Origin: Psychroflexus longus
GTDB taxonomy: Bacteria; Bacteroidota; Bacteroidia; Flavobacteriales; Flavobacteriaceae
Assembly (NCBI RefSeq): GCF_020164595.1
Contig: NZ_JAIQZE010000003.1
Location: forward strand, 172,979 to 236,978
Length of the DNA stretch: 64,000 bases
Reading direction: 5' to 3'
In this document: positions 8,825-17,770 of the stretch, one piece after another
Position numbering within the stretch: position 1 is the stretch's first letter
Layout of the letters: every line of letters begins with the position of its first letter
Program-made: the position numbers and the translations under genes
Notes under the pieces: generated by a model
Database searches by the model: none
Told to the model about the DNA's origin: nothing
The model's input: only the letters and a program-made list of their open reading frames with translations

Positions 8825-9746
8825 TGGATAAGGGTTGTTTTTGTGCAATTTTTTCTAAAGCCAATATCAATATAAAACCTAAAACAGCAGCTACCATAGC
8901 AAAAATAAGTTTAGGATCGCCGTCATAATACTGTGGTAGGACTGAAGTTTCATCCAAAATAACAACTTTGCCTTTTATGATTTCAGAATCAATAACTTTT
9001 TTCCAAGGCCATATTTTGTTGAGAGATCCGGCAATAAAACCGGTCAATATAGCTAGAGTGATTAATTTATAATTATTAAATAACCACTTCAGAATCCTGG
9101 AAAAACTCAAAATTCCGATAATTGCTCCCAGTCCAACAAGACCTATAACTTGAAAATTTAATTCTGAAACCGCTTCAGTTATGGATTTGTAACCTCCCAT
9201 CAAAACAAGAATAAAGGCTCCAGAAATACCAGGTAGAATCATGGCACAGATGGCAATTGCTCCGCAAAGCAAGAAATAGAGTGGATGATCGATGCCCTGT
9301 GCTGGGGCTAATAATGTTATTCCAAACGCGATAATAAAACCGATAACAGCGAAACTGATTAACTTTAAAGTCCAACGGTCTATCTGTTTTCCAACATACC
9401 ATACACTAGCTACCACTAAGCCAAAGAAAAAAGACCAAACCACTATAGGGTAGGTTTCTAACAGATAATTTGTGAGCTTCATCAAAGTAAATACACTCAG
9501 GAATATACCAGTAAGTAAAGCTAAAATGAAATTTCCATTCAATTGTTTCCACATGCCTGAAAACCCATTTTTTTTCCAGGTTTTGATCAAACTTAAATCT
9601 ACATTGGCAATAGTAGTAACAAGCTCTTCATAAATGCCTGTTATAAAAGCAATAGTTCCTCCGGAAACACCAGGAACAACGTCTGCAGCTCCCATGCCCA
9701 AACCTTTTAAACTTATCGTGATATAGGATTTGAAATTTCTTTTCAT
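8811..9746 (-). CDS. DUF368 family membrane protein (first tandem copy; putative polyprenyl-phosphate transporter)
   Basis: A 311-residue membrane protein with about eight hydrophobic segments. It has the canonical DUF368 signature GLGMGAADVVPGVSGG at residues 15-30 and the second-half counterpart MILPGISGAFILVLMGGY. Characterised DUF368 proteins flip undecaprenyl phosphate back to the cytoplasm for cell wall synthesis; that role is assigned here by family. The start lies 45 nt downstream of gldA and the end overlaps the second copy, so the pair is a local duplication probably cotranscribed with aroE. Confidence 0.87.
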   Translation of the reverse strand: MKRNFKSYITISLKGLGMGAADVVPGVSGGTIAFITGIYEELVTTIANVDLSLIKTWKKNGFSGMWKQLNGNFILALLTGIFLSVFTLMKLTNYLLETYPIVVWSFFFGLVVASVWYVGKQIDRWTLKLISFAVIGFIIAFGITLLAPAQGIDHPLYFLLCGAIAICAMILPGISGAFILVLMGGYKSITEAVSELNFQVIGLVGLGAIIGILSFSRILKWLFNNYKLITLAILTGFIAGSLNKIWPWKKVIDSEIIKGKVVILDETSVLPQYYDGDPKLIFAMVAAVLGFILILALEKIAQKQPLSNAKH

Positions 9747-9791
9747 AGTTAAGGATGAGATTTTCTACTGTAAAAATTCGTGTTTATAAGT

Positions 9792-10691
9792 TTAAGCGTC
9801 TTTAGTCAAATCTATGAATAGACTTTCAAGATTCTTATTTTTTTTGTGAAGCTCAATAATTTTCAAGCCTTTATCATGAGCAAAATCAAATACATCAGGA
9901 CGTTTGTCCACTGTGGTTTCGAAAGTTATCTCATATTTAAACCGAGTTGTATTAATGATGTTACTCACCTTACCAATTTCCTTGAGTGCAACTTCTTCGA
10001 TGCGATAATTAAACTCGACTTCTATCACTTGTTGTGAAGAATCCTTAAGATCTTCAAGTTTTTTATCAGAAACTATTTCACCTTTATTAATGATGATGAC
10101 TCTATCACAAATGGCTTCTACTTCCTGCATGATGTGAGTAGACAAGAGTATTGTTTTGTTTTTACTGATGGACTTTATCAAGTCTCTTATTTCGATAAGT
10201 TGATTTGGATCTAGACCCGTCGTTGGCTCGTCAAGAATTAGAATGTTTGGATCATGCAATAAAGCAGCGGCAAGGCCGACGCGTTGTCTGTAACCTTTAG
10301 ATAATTGATAAATTCGCTTTCCAATTTCATTATTCAATTTAGTTTGTTCTATAACTTTATCTATTCTTTCTCTTGAACTGTTGAAGATTTTTGCGTGAAA
10401 ATCTAAATATTCTTTAATGTACATCTCCAAATAGATAGGATTATGCTCAGGCAAATAGCCAATCTGTTTTTGGATTTCAGTTTTTGCTTCAGTCAATTTC
10501 AAACCATTGATGCTAGCTTCACCAGACGTTGGACTTATAAATCCGGTCAATATTTTCATCAGAGTAGATTTTCCTGCACCATTGGGTCCAAGCAGACCAA
10601 CAACTTCGCCTTTAGAAATCTTAAAATCTATATTTTTTAAGACTGACTGATTTTTGTAAGATTTTGAAATAGACCTAACTTCAATTGACAT
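9792..10691 (-). CDS. gldA: Gliding motility ABC transporter ATP-binding protein GldA
   Basis: ATPase subunit of the GldA-GldF-GldG transporter needed for gliding in flavobacteria. Walker A is GPNGAGKST (residues 35-43 from the chosen start), the signature is LSKGYRQRVG, and Walker B is ILILDEPT, followed by the H-loop STH. The C-terminal 80 residues are the extra domain seen in GldA. I start at the ATG at 10691 (MSIEV); the longer TTG frame begins inside the -7 box TATTTTTG and cannot be translated from that promoter. The partner genes gldF and gldG lie 22 kb away in this window. Confidence 0.92.
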   Translation of the reverse strand: MSIEVRSISKSYKNQSVLKNIDFKISKGEVVGLLGPNGAGKSTLMKILTGFISPTSGEASINGLKLTEAKTEIQKQIGYLPEHNPIYLEMYIKEYLDFHAKIFNSSRERIDKVIEQTKLNNEIGKRIYQLSKGYRQRVGLAAALLHDPNILILDEPTTGLDPNQLIEIRDLIKSISKNKTILLSTHIMQEVEAICDRVIIINKGEIVSDKKLEDLKDSSQQVIEVEFNYRIEEVALKEIGKVSNIINTTRFKYEITFETTVDKRPDVFDFAHDKGLKIIELHKKNKNLESLFIDLTKDA

Positions 10692-10706
10692 TACCAAACT
10701 TTTGCT

Positions 10707-10734
10707 CAAAAATACAAATTATATCCCTTTACAA
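10707..10734 (-). promoter_or_regulatory. Promoter of gldA (-33 TTG, -7 TATTTTTG)
   Basis: On the minus strand TTG at 10734-10732 and TATTTTTG at 10714-10707 are separated by 17 nt, a good fit to the Bacteroidota consensus. The start codon follows 15 nt after the box. Confidence 0.6.
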
Positions 10735-10802
10735 TTTCAGAATGGATTTAGTATTGAAAGTATTTTAAAAACTTTTCGAAACTTAAAAGCAATCTAAATG
10801 CC

Positions 10803-10832
10803 TTTGATATCTGACATTAAAAGTTAATTTTG
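10803..10832 (+). promoter_or_regulatory. Promoter of DAHP synthase/chorismate mutase gene
   Basis: TTTG at 10803-10806 and TAATTTTG at 10825-10832 are 18 nt apart, a near-ideal Bacteroidota promoter. The ATG at 10838 follows only 5 nt after the -7 box, so the transcript may have almost no leader. Confidence 0.7.
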
Positions 10833-10837
10833 TGGAT

Positions 10838-11917
10838 ATGGAAAATGATAACAAACTAAGAAATTGGTTAACGGAGATGAATTTAGATCATCCGTTGGTA
10901 ATTGCCGGACCTTGTAGTGCTGAAACTGAAGAACAAGTCCTGAATATAGCACATCAGCTTAAAGATTCTGACGCTACAGTGATGCGCGCAGGTATATGGA
11001 AGCCCAGAACCCGCCCGGGTAATTTTGAAGGTGTTGGTGCCATAGGTCTGGATTGGCTGAAGAAGGCTAAAGAAGAAACAGGCCTTATGATAGCCACTGA
11101 AGTTGCTAATAAAACACACGTGGATCTGGCTCTTAAAGCAGGCGTTGATGTACTTTGGATAGGTGCAAGAAGCACGGTAAGTCCATTTATCGTTCAGGAA
11201 ATTGCAGATGCTTTGGAAGGAACTGATAAAATTGTATTGGTCAAAAACCCTGTTAATCCCGATTTAGCTTTATGGCTTGGAGGAGTTGAGCGACTTTATA
11301 ATGCTAATATTAAGAACCTTGGAGTCATTCATAGAGGTTTTTCGACTTACGAAAAAATAAAATATAGAAACAATCCCGAGTGGCAGATAGCTATTGATTT
11401 ACAAAATCAATTTCCAGATCTACCAATTCTAGTCGATCCTTCTCATATTGCGGGTAAAAGAGATTTGGTATTTGATATATGTCAAACAGCCTTAGATCTT
11501 AATTACGATGGTATGATAGTAGAAACTCATCATACTCCAGATAAAGCCTGGAGTGATGCAGCTCAACAAATCACTCCAGATTTCTTAAAGCAAATGACAA
11601 TAGATCTTCGCATAAGACAAAAAGAAGGTGCAGAAGAATTCAATAAAAAACTTAATGTCTTAAGATCTAAAATTGATATCATCGATAATCAAATTGTAGA
11701 TTTTCTTGGAAAACGAATGAGTGTAGCAGATGATATTGGTGAGTTGAAAAAAGAAAATAACGTAGCGATTCTTCAGCCTGAACGCTGGAATAGTGTTTTG
11801 AATAGGCTCACAGAAAAAGGAGAAAAAAATCACTTGTCCAAAGACTTTGTGGAACGTCTTACAAAAGCGATCCATGAAGAATCTATCGCCCATCAACATA
11901 AAATAATAAGCCAGTAA
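10838..11917 (+). CDS. Bifunctional DAHP synthase/chorismate mutase (type II)
   Basis: Catalyses the first shikimate step (phosphoenolpyruvate plus erythrose-4-phosphate to DAHP) and, with its C-terminal domain, chorismate to prephenate. The DAHP synthase part (about residues 15-260) shows VIAGPCSAETEEQV, RAGIWKPRTRPGNFEGVG, the VKNPVNPD loop and DPSHIAGKRD. The last 90 residues are an AroQ-type helical chorismate mutase domain (LRSKIDIIDNQIVDFLGKRM). I use the ATG at 10838; the upstream in-frame GTG at 10832 overlaps the promoter box. Fusion lets the mutase domain act as feedback sensor in related enzymes. Confidence 0.93.
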   Translation: MENDNKLRNWLTEMNLDHPLVIAGPCSAETEEQVLNIAHQLKDSDATVMRAGIWKPRTRPGNFEGVGAIGLDWLKKAKEETGLMIATEVANKTHVDLALKAGVDVLWIGARSTVSPFIVQEIADALEGTDKIVLVKNPVNPDLALWLGGVERLYNANIKNLGVIHRGFSTYEKIKYRNNPEWQIAIDLQNQFPDLPILVDPSHIAGKRDLVFDICQTALDLNYDGMIVETHHTPDKAWSDAAQQITPDFLKQMTIDLRIRQKEGAEEFNKKLNVLRSKIDIIDNQIVDFLGKRMSVADDIGELKKENNVAILQPERWNSVLNRLTEKGEKNHLSKDFVERLTKAIHEESIAHQHKIISQ

Positions 11918-11948
11918 TGAAATTTGTATCTCTTTTAAAATCAAGATT

Positions 11949-12905
11949 ATGAAGGCGGTGGTTTATAAGTCCACAGGGAGTTGGTATCACGTCAAAGCTG
12001 AAGATGGAAAGATTTATAATTCTAGAATCAAAGGGAAATTTAGGCTAAAAGGAATTAAAAGTACAAATCCTGTTGCCGTTGGAGATCACGTAGAAATTGA
12101 TACTGAAAAGAAAGGGGATGATACCATTGGCATCATAAAGGAGATTTACGACAGAAAAAATTATATCATTAGAAAGTCTGTCAATCTTTCTAAACAAACT
12201 CACATTATAGCAGCTAATATTGATCAAGCTTTCTTACTTGTCACTCACAACAATCCGCCTACAAGTACTACATTTATAGACAGATTTCTAGTGACAGCCG
12301 AAGCATACCATATTCCTACGGTTATTTTAATAAACAAAATAGATACTTATAGTCTGGAAGAATTTGCTGAGATGAAATATCTGGCAGAACTTTACAGAGG
12401 TATTGGATATACCTGCATAGGAATTTCAGCAGAAATCGGCGAAAATATCGATAAAGTGAAAGAACTGATGAAAGATAAGGTGAGTGTTTTTGCTGGTCAT
12501 AGTGGGGTTGGTAAATCTACATTGGTTAACGCCATTGAGCCAACTTTGAATATTAAAACTTCGGAAATTTCTGAACAGCATAGACAAGGTCAGCACACAA
12601 CAACATTTGCAGAAATGCACGAGTTGAATTTTGGAGGTCAGATTATCGATACTCCAGGAATCAGAGGCTTTGGTGTTGTGGATATTGATAAATACAATCT
12701 TGATAACTATTTTCCTGAATTTTTTAAATTAAAAAGTAATTGTAAGTTCAATAACTGTATCCATGTAGAAGAACCTCATTGCGCAGTAAAAGATGCCCTG
12801 GCAGAAGATGAACTAGCTTATTCCAGATACAAAAGTTATTTGCAGATTATGGAAGGTGAGGAGGACGAAAGTTTTAGAAAAGACCCTTATCAAGATTTGA
12901 GATAA
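11949..12905 (+). CDS. rsgA: Ribosome small subunit-dependent GTPase A
   Basis: Circularly permuted GTPase that helps late maturation of the 30S subunit. An N-terminal OB fold (about 1-70) is followed by the permuted order of G motifs: NKID (G4) near 118, [10 protein letters not shown] (G1) near 184, and DTPG (G3) near 237. The zinc-binding region [14 protein letters not shown] comes next. The 318 residues are of family size. It lies 31 nt behind the DAHP synthase gene and ends 1 nt before dtd, so it is in the same run. Confidence 0.95.
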   Translation: MKAVVYKSTGSWYHVKAEDGKIYNSRIKGKFRLKGIKSTNPVAVGDHVEIDTEKKGDDTIGIIKEIYDRKNYIIRKSVNLSKQTHIIAANIDQAFLLVTHNNPPTSTTFIDRFLVTAEAYHIPTVILINKIDTYSLEEFAEMKYLAELYRGIGYTCIGISAEIGENIDKVKELMKDKVSVFAGHSGVGKSTLVNAIEPTLNIKTSEISEQHRQGQHTTTFAEMHELNFGGQIIDTPGIRGFGVVDIDKYNLDNYFPEFFKLKSNCKFNNCIHVEEPHCAVKDALAEDELAYSRYKSYLQIMEGEEDESFRKDPYQDLR

Positions 12906-12906
12906 T

Positions 12907-13359
12907 ATGAAAATTATACTTCAAAGAGTCAAAGAAGCTTCAGTTGAAATCGATACTCAAATAGCCGGAAGCATCAATCAAGGTTATCTCATTTACTTAG
13001 GTATTGGAGAAGAAGACCAGAAAGAAGATATTGATTGGTTGGTTAATAAAATATCTAATTTTAGAATATTTTCAGATGAAGATGTAAAGATGAATTTAAA
13101 TATTAGAGAGGTACAAGGAGAGATTTTGATAGTAAGCCAATTTACTCTTCATGCCTCTACCAAAAAGGGAAATAGACCAAGTTTTACAAAAGCAGCGAAA
13201 CCAGAATTGGCAAAAAAGCTTTACCATGACTTCATTGAGTCAATGAAAGAAGCATATCATGGAAATATTCAAACAGGCCGGTTCGGAGCTAATATGCAAG
13301 TACATTCCATAAATGACGGACCTTTGACATTTATTTTGGATTCAAAAAATAAGGATTGA
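12907..13359 (+). CDS. dtd: D-aminoacyl-tRNA deacylase
   Basis: Removes D-amino acids and glycine mischarged on tRNA. The 150 residues match the family. It has the conserved VSQFTLHA block (near 78) and the C-terminal [11 protein letters not shown] with the GP motif; these form the active site across the dimer. It lies 1 nt after rsgA and its stop precedes the MazG-like start by 14 nt. Confidence 0.96.
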   Translation: MKIILQRVKEASVEIDTQIAGSINQGYLIYLGIGEEDQKEDIDWLVNKISNFRIFSDEDVKMNLNIREVQGEILIVSQFTLHASTKKGNRPSFTKAAKPELAKKLYHDFIESMKEAYHGNIQTGRFGANMQVHSINDGPLTFILDSKNKD

Positions 13360-13373
13360 TTAAAACTAAACTT

Positions 13374-13700
13374 ATGAACATACAAGATGCTCAGAAAGCA
13401 GTAGATGAATGGATAAATGAACATGGTGTACGTTATTTTGATGAACTCACCAACATGGCCCAACTCACTGAAGAAGTGGGAGAGGTGGCAAGAATAATTG
13501 CCAGACGCTATGGTGAACAAAGTGAAAAAGAAAGCGATAAGTCCAAGGATCTCGGAGAAGAACTTGCAGATGTAGTCTTTGTTGTTTTATGTTTGGCAAA
13601 TCAAACAGGAATTGATTTGCAATCTGCTTTTGATAAAAAATTGGACTTGAAATCAAAGCGAGATCATGATCGACATAAAAATAATCCTAAACTCAAGTAA
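13374..13700 (+). CDS. MazG-like nucleotide pyrophosphohydrolase
   Basis: All-alpha NTP pyrophosphatase of 108 residues. The metal-binding EExxE is seen in TEEVGEVARI and the second Glu/Asp set in LGEELADVVFVV. Family members hydrolyse (d)NTPs to monophosphates; the substrate is not known here. I use the ATG at 13374 (MNIQDAQ); a TTG at 13356 would overlap the dtd stop and add six non-conserved residues. The downstream gene begins directly after its stop. Confidence 0.88.
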   Translation: MNIQDAQKAVDEWINEHGVRYFDELTNMAQLTEEVGEVARIIARRYGEQSEKESDKSKDLGEELADVVFVVLCLANQTGIDLQSAFDKKLDLKSKRDHDRHKNNPKLK

Positions 13701-13958
13701 ATGTTTCAAAAAGTAATCTCCACCAAGGGTTTTTGGAGATCTGTAATAATTCTTGCAGGTGGTTTTATCTTCATTTATAATATTGTAGATATTTGGTTTG
13801 CTTACGATTTTAATTGGGCTCTGTATGCAGAAAACCGATTTGCAAAAGATAACTTGCTGAGGTTTTTTGTCGCCAACATCATGAGCGGATTCGTTTATGG
13901 TTTTGTTGTTACTTTTCTAAAATTTAGAGGTAATATCAAAAAAAGAGACAAACAATGA
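13701..13958 (+). CDS. Small two-helix membrane protein, function unknown
   Basis: An 85-residue protein with two hydrophobic segments (about 14-34 and 49-69) and a basic C-terminal tail FRGNIKKRDKQ. It starts immediately after the MazG-like stop and overlaps the aroA start by 4 nt (ATGA), which suggests a translated gene coupled to aroA. I recognise no family. Confidence 0.75.
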   Translation: MFQKVISTKGFWRSVIILAGGFIFIYNIVDIWFAYDFNWALYAENRFAKDNLLRFFVANIMSGFVYGFVVTFLKFRGNIKKRDKQ

Positions 13959-15175
13959 AATTGAGTTATACCCCCGTAAAAAACAATCAGTTTCAATTTG
14001 AAATCACTGGTTCCAAAAGCATTTCCAATAGATATTTAATTCTAAAGACACTTTTTCCAAATTTGGAACTCAAAGGATTATCCAATAGTGATGATACTCA
14101 GGTGCTTCAAAAAGCCTTGTCACAACCTCTTAAGGAAGTCAAAGAAATTGACATACATCACGCAGGAACTGCCATGCGATTTTTAACGGCGTATTTATCA
14201 ACCATTCCTGATAATGAAATCATTCTCACCGGAAGCCAACGCATGCAGGAACGACCAATCGGCATACTCGTAGAAGCGCTTAGAATCCTTGGAGCAAAAA
14301 TAGAATATGTAAAAAATGAGGGTTTTCCTCCTTTAAAAATATCTGGAAAATCCCTTCAGAAAGATAAAATATCCATTTCGGCAGATGTCAGTAGTCAGTA
14401 CATTACTGCTTTGATGCTCGTTGCACCTTCTTTGAAAAATGGACTAAACATTCAACTAGAGTCTAAAGTGACTTCCAAACCTTATCTCAAAATGACAGCT
14501 CAAGCGCTAGAATCGGTTGGGCTCAAAGTTGATTTTGACACTAATACTATTAAAGTTTATCCTCAAATTGAAATTGAACCTAAACAAATTGCAGTAGAAT
14601 CTGACTGGAGTTCTGTGTCCTATTTTTACAGTTGTTTGGCTTTGATGAAAACAGGAACTTTTGAAATCTCCACTTTCTATCAAGATAGTCTTCAGGGAGA
14701 TTCCAAAGTAGCTGAATTTTATAAGCTGCTCGGCATCGAGACTCGATTTGATAAAGAATCAATTCGACTTTCAAAAGTTGAAAACTTTAAGCTTCCTCAA
14801 AAAATTGAATTAGATCTCAATGATACGCCAGATTTAGCTCAGACGATTGCTGTCACCTGTTTAGGACTCGAAGTTGAATGTGTTTTGACAGGCCTTCATA
14901 CTTTGAAGGTAAAAGAAACAGACAGGCTAGTAGCTTTGAAAAATGAAATCGAAAAATTTGGTGCAGAGATTTTTATAACTACAGAATCTCTTCACTTAAA
15001 ACCCATTTCGAATTTAAATTCAGAAGTAAAAATAAAAACCTACCAAGACCATAGAATGGCCATGGCATTTGCTCCTTTAGCTTTGAAAACTGATTTAGAT
15101 ATTCTGAATCCTGAAGTGGTTTCTAAGTCTTTTCCAGACTTTTGGGAGAAAATGAAAATGCTAGGCCTCCAGTAA
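13955..15175 (+). CDS. aroA: 3-phosphoshikimate 1-carboxyvinyltransferase (EPSP synthase)
   Basis: Transfers enolpyruvate from phosphoenolpyruvate to shikimate-3-phosphate. At 406 residues it is a little shorter than enterobacterial enzymes (about 427). The substrate loop is TGSKSISNRYLIL (residues 18-30). The usual NAGTAMR is seen as HAGTAMRF, and KETDRL and QDHRMAMAFAP are in place in the second half. It is the last gene of the DAHP synthase run; the next gene has its own promoter. Confidence 0.95.
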   Translation: MKLSYTPVKNNQFQFEITGSKSISNRYLILKTLFPNLELKGLSNSDDTQVLQKALSQPLKEVKEIDIHHAGTAMRFLTAYLSTIPDNEIILTGSQRMQERPIGILVEALRILGAKIEYVKNEGFPPLKISGKSLQKDKISISADVSSQYITALMLVAPSLKNGLNIQLESKVTSKPYLKMTAQALESVGLKVDFDTNTIKVYPQIEIEPKQIAVESDWSSVSYFYSCLALMKTGTFEISTFYQDSLQGDSKVAEFYKLLGIETRFDKESIRLSKVENFKLPQKIELDLNDTPDLAQTIAVTCLGLEVECVLTGLHTLKVKETDRLVALKNEIEKFGAEIFITTESLHLKPISNLNSEVKIKTYQDHRMAMAFAPLALKTDLDILNPEVVSKSFPDFWEKMKMLGLQ

Positions 15176-15220
15176 AAATACTGGCTTGGAAGATATTACG
15201 CTAAATAAACAATAATTTAC

Positions 15221-15252
15221 TTGACAACGCCTATCTCGCGGTCGTATATTTG
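15221..15252 (+). promoter_or_regulatory. Promoter of queA
   Basis: TTGAC at 15221-15225 and TATATTTG at 15245-15252 match both Bacteroidota elements with 19 nt between them. The start codon follows 27 nt downstream. It is one of the clearest promoters in the window. Confidence 0.75.
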
Positions 15253-15279
15253 CACTCTTTTAAAAAAATATACTAGACT

Positions 15280-16335
15280 ATGGGAATGAAACTTTCACAA
15301 TTCGAATTTACTTTACCTGAAGACCTTTTGGCTGAGTTTCCTTCGGAGCACAGAGATGAAGCTAAATTAATGGTAGTAAATCGTAAAGATGGTACTATTG
15401 AACACAAAATGTTTAAGGATGTTATCAATTACTTTAACGAAAAAGACGTCATGGTGTTCAATAATACTAAAGTTTTCCCAGCAAGACTCTACGGAAATAA
15501 GGAAAAAACTGGTGCCAAAATCGAAGTCTTTCTTTTGAGAGAACTTAATCCTGAAACACGTCTTTGGGATGTATTGGTGGATCCAGCTAGAAAAATAAGA
15601 ATTGGAAATAAGCTTTATTTTGGTGAAGATGAAAGTCTTGTGGCCGAAGTTATAGATAACACCACCAACAGAGGTAGAACCTTGCGTTTCCTCTATGACG
15701 GGTCTTACCAGGATTTCAGGAACAAGTTGACAGAGCTTGGTCAAACTCCACTTCCGAAGTACATCAAGCGTGATGTAGTGCCAGAAGATGCTGAGCGTTA
15801 CCAAACTATTTATGCCAAAAAGGAAGGAGCTGTAGCAGCACCAACGGCAGGGCTTCATTTCTCTAAACACTTGTTGAAGCGTTTGGAAATCAAAGGAATT
15901 GATTTTGCAGAAGTTACTTTGCATATAGGACTTGGAACATTTAATCCGGTAGAAGTTGAGGATTTATCTAAGCACAAAATGGATAGCGAAGAAATTATGA
16001 TTGATAGTGAAGCCACATCGATCATCAACAATGCAAAATCTGAAAAAAGAAGAATTTGTGCAGTGGGTACAACTGTCATGAGAACTTTGGAAAGTGCTGT
16101 TAGTTCTAACCAAAGATTGAATGAATACAATGGATGGACCAATAAATTTATTTTTCCACCACATGATTTTAGTATCGCCAATTGTATGATTACCAATTTC
16201 CATATGCCAAAATCGACATTACTTATGATGATTTCTGCTTTTGCAGGCCATGATCTTATGGAGAAAGCTTACAAAGAAGCCATCAAGGAAAAGTATAAAT
16301 TCTATTCCTACGGTGATGCTATGCTGATTTTGTAA
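15280..16335 (+). CDS. queA: S-adenosylmethionine:tRNA ribosyltransferase-isomerase
   Basis: Moves the ribosyl part of SAM to 7-aminomethyl-7-deazaguanine in tRNA to make epoxyqueuosine. The 351 residues are full length. Family motifs include [13 protein letters not shown] near 61-73, the [10 protein letters not shown] block near 187, THLIGLGTF-like [13 protein letters not shown] near 212, and [18 protein letters not shown] near the end. The start is MGMKLSQF; the second Met two codons on is also possible. Its terminator hairpin reaches into the convergent rlmH stop. Confidence 0.96.
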   Translation: MGMKLSQFEFTLPEDLLAEFPSEHRDEAKLMVVNRKDGTIEHKMFKDVINYFNEKDVMVFNNTKVFPARLYGNKEKTGAKIEVFLLRELNPETRLWDVLVDPARKIRIGNKLYFGEDESLVAEVIDNTTNRGRTLRFLYDGSYQDFRNKLTELGQTPLPKYIKRDVVPEDAERYQTIYAKKEGAVAAPTAGLHFSKHLLKRLEIKGIDFAEVTLHIGLGTFNPVEVEDLSKHKMDSEEIMIDSEATSIINNAKSEKRRICAVGTTVMRTLESAVSSNQRLNEYNGWTNKFIFPPHDFSIANCMITNFHMPKSTLLMMISAFAGHDLMEKAYKEAIKEKYKFYSYGDAMLIL

Positions 16336-16357
16336 CAGTTTACTTCAAACAATATAG

Positions 16358-16392
16358 AAAGCTGATTTGCAACGTGCAAGTCAGCTTTTTTT
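16358..16392. terminator. Intrinsic terminator between queA and rlmH
   Basis: AAAGCTGATTTGC pairs with GCAAGTCAGCTTT across a 5-nt loop (13 pairs with one T-G wobble) and runs into seven T residues on the plus strand. The tract touches the rlmH stop codon, so it ends queA and lies at the very end of rlmH. Confidence 0.8.
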
Positions 16393-16864
16393 ATTCGTGA
16401 TGATAAGGAAGATTTTTTAAAATAGAAAAGGCTCTGTACAATTGCTCGGTAAAAAACAACCGAATCATTTGGTGAGAAAAAGTCATTTTAGAAAGGGATA
16501 ATATTTGATTGCCCCTGTCATAAACTGGTTTAGAAAAACCATAAGGGCCACCAATGACAAACACCAGTTTTTTAATACCCGAATTCATTCTTTTTTGAAG
16601 CCAGCTGGCGAACTTGGTAGAGGAATGATCCACACCATTTTCATCTAATAGAACAACAAAATCTGAGTTTGAAATTTTGCTCAATATAAGCTCACCTTCC
16701 TTTTCCTTCTGGACTTCGGTCTCCATGTTTTTTCTTTTCTTGAGATCAGGAATGATGGTGACTTCAAATTTTACAAAAAACGATAAGCGTTTCTTATAAT
16801 CATTGATTAATGCTTCCAAATGCTTATTATCGGTTTTGCCTACAAGTACTAATGAGATGGTCAT
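16391..16864 (-). CDS. rlmH: 23S rRNA pseudouridine-1915 N3-methyltransferase
   Basis: SPOUT methyltransferase acting on 70S ribosomes at helix 69. I start at the ATG at 16864 (MTISLVLVGKT), giving 157 residues, the normal size; the frame stays open 11 codons upstream without conservation. Motifs are LLDENG near 85, FVIGGPYGF near 112-120 (SAM-binding trefoil knot), and the C-terminal SKMTFSHQMIRLFFTEQLYRA. It is divergent from nadC with a 47-nt spacer. Confidence 0.95.
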   Translation of the reverse strand: MTISLVLVGKTDNKHLEALINDYKKRLSFFVKFEVTIIPDLKKRKNMETEVQKEKEGELILSKISNSDFVVLLDENGVDHSSTKFASWLQKRMNSGIKKLVFVIGGPYGFSKPVYDRGNQILSLSKMTFSHQMIRLFFTEQLYRAFSILKNLPYHHE

Positions 16865-16879
16865 CCGTCTAAAAAAGTT

Positions 16880-16887
16880 TAACTTTG
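16880..16887 (+). promoter_or_regulatory. Candidate -7 box for nadC
   Basis: TAACTTTG fits TAnnTTTG and ends 24 nt before the ATG at 16912. No good -33 TTG is seen at the right spacing. Its presence argues against the upstream TTG start at 16885, which lies inside the box. Confidence 0.5.
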
Positions 16888-16911
16888 TCTGAGACAAAAA
16901 TAGATAACCAA

Positions 16912-17769
16912 ATGATTAGCGAAAAGCAATTGGCTCAGGAAATTCAAATCATTATTGAAAATGCAATCAGAGAAGATGTTGGTGATGGAGATCATTCTAG
17001 TTTGGCTTGTATACCTGAAGATGCTACAGGGAAGGCTAAATTGCTCGTTAAGGATGAAGGAATTTTGGCAGGAGTAGATTTTGCAGAACAAGTTTTTAAT
17101 TATATTGACTCTTCGCTGGAGATGGAAAACCTCATGAAAGATGGTGATGCGATGACTCATGGAGACATAGCCTTTTATGTATCTGGCTCAAGTCAATCCA
17201 TTTTGAAAGCGGAGCGCTTAGTGCTCAACGCTATGCAACGGATGAGTGCCATCGCCACAAAGGCTAATATGTTTTCAAGTCTTTTGAAAGGTTACAAAAC
17301 TCAGATTTTAGACACGCGAAAAACCACACCTGGATTTAGAGCCTTAGAAAAGATGGCTGTAAAAATTGGAGGTGGAGAAAATCACAGATTTTCACTATAC
17401 GATATGATCATGTTGAAAGATAATCATATAGATTTTGCAGGAGGCATTTCAAAAGCGATAGAAAAAACCATCAAGTATCTTGCTGATAAAAAATTGGATC
17501 TCAAAATTGTAGTAGAAGCAAGGTCACTTTCAGAAGTAGAAGAAATATTACAGTCTGATGGGGTTTATAGAATTTTACTGGACAATTTTAATTACGATGA
17601 CACCAAAAAGGCTGTTAAGTTGATTGATGGTAGATGTTTCACAGAATCGAGTGGAGGCATTACGCTTGAAAATGCAAAATTTTATGCCGAATGTGAGGTA
17701 GATTATATTTCAAGTGGGGCGCTTATTCATTCAGTTCATAATTTAGATCTAAGTTTAAAAGCTGTATAA
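16912..17769 (+). CDS. nadC: Nicotinate-nucleotide pyrophosphorylase (carboxylating)
   Basis: Quinolinate phosphoribosyltransferase in NAD synthesis. With the ATG at 16912 the protein has 285 residues, the usual length. Motifs include EDVGDGDHSS near 17-26, AERLVLNAMQRMSAIAT, ILDTRKTTPGFRALEKMAVKIGGGENHR near 130-158, and the C-terminal ESSGGI and DYISSGAL. It leads a plus-strand run of five genes up to priA. No nadA or nadB is present in the window. Confidence 0.95.
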   Translation: MISEKQLAQEIQIIIENAIREDVGDGDHSSLACIPEDATGKAKLLVKDEGILAGVDFAEQVFNYIDSSLEMENLMKDGDAMTHGDIAFYVSGSSQSILKAERLVLNAMQRMSAIATKANMFSSLLKGYKTQILDTRKTTPGFRALEKMAVKIGGGENHRFSLYDMIMLKDNHIDFAGGISKAIEKTIKYLADKKLDLKIVVEARSLSEVEEILQSDGVYRILLDNFNYDDTKKAVKLIDGRCFTESSGGITLENAKFYAECEVDYISSGALIHSVHNLDLSLKAV

Positions 17770-17770
17770 T

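Noticed and set aside
15367..15924. A 185-codon open frame antisense to queA
   Set aside because: No family resemblance and complete overlap with a well-conserved gene.
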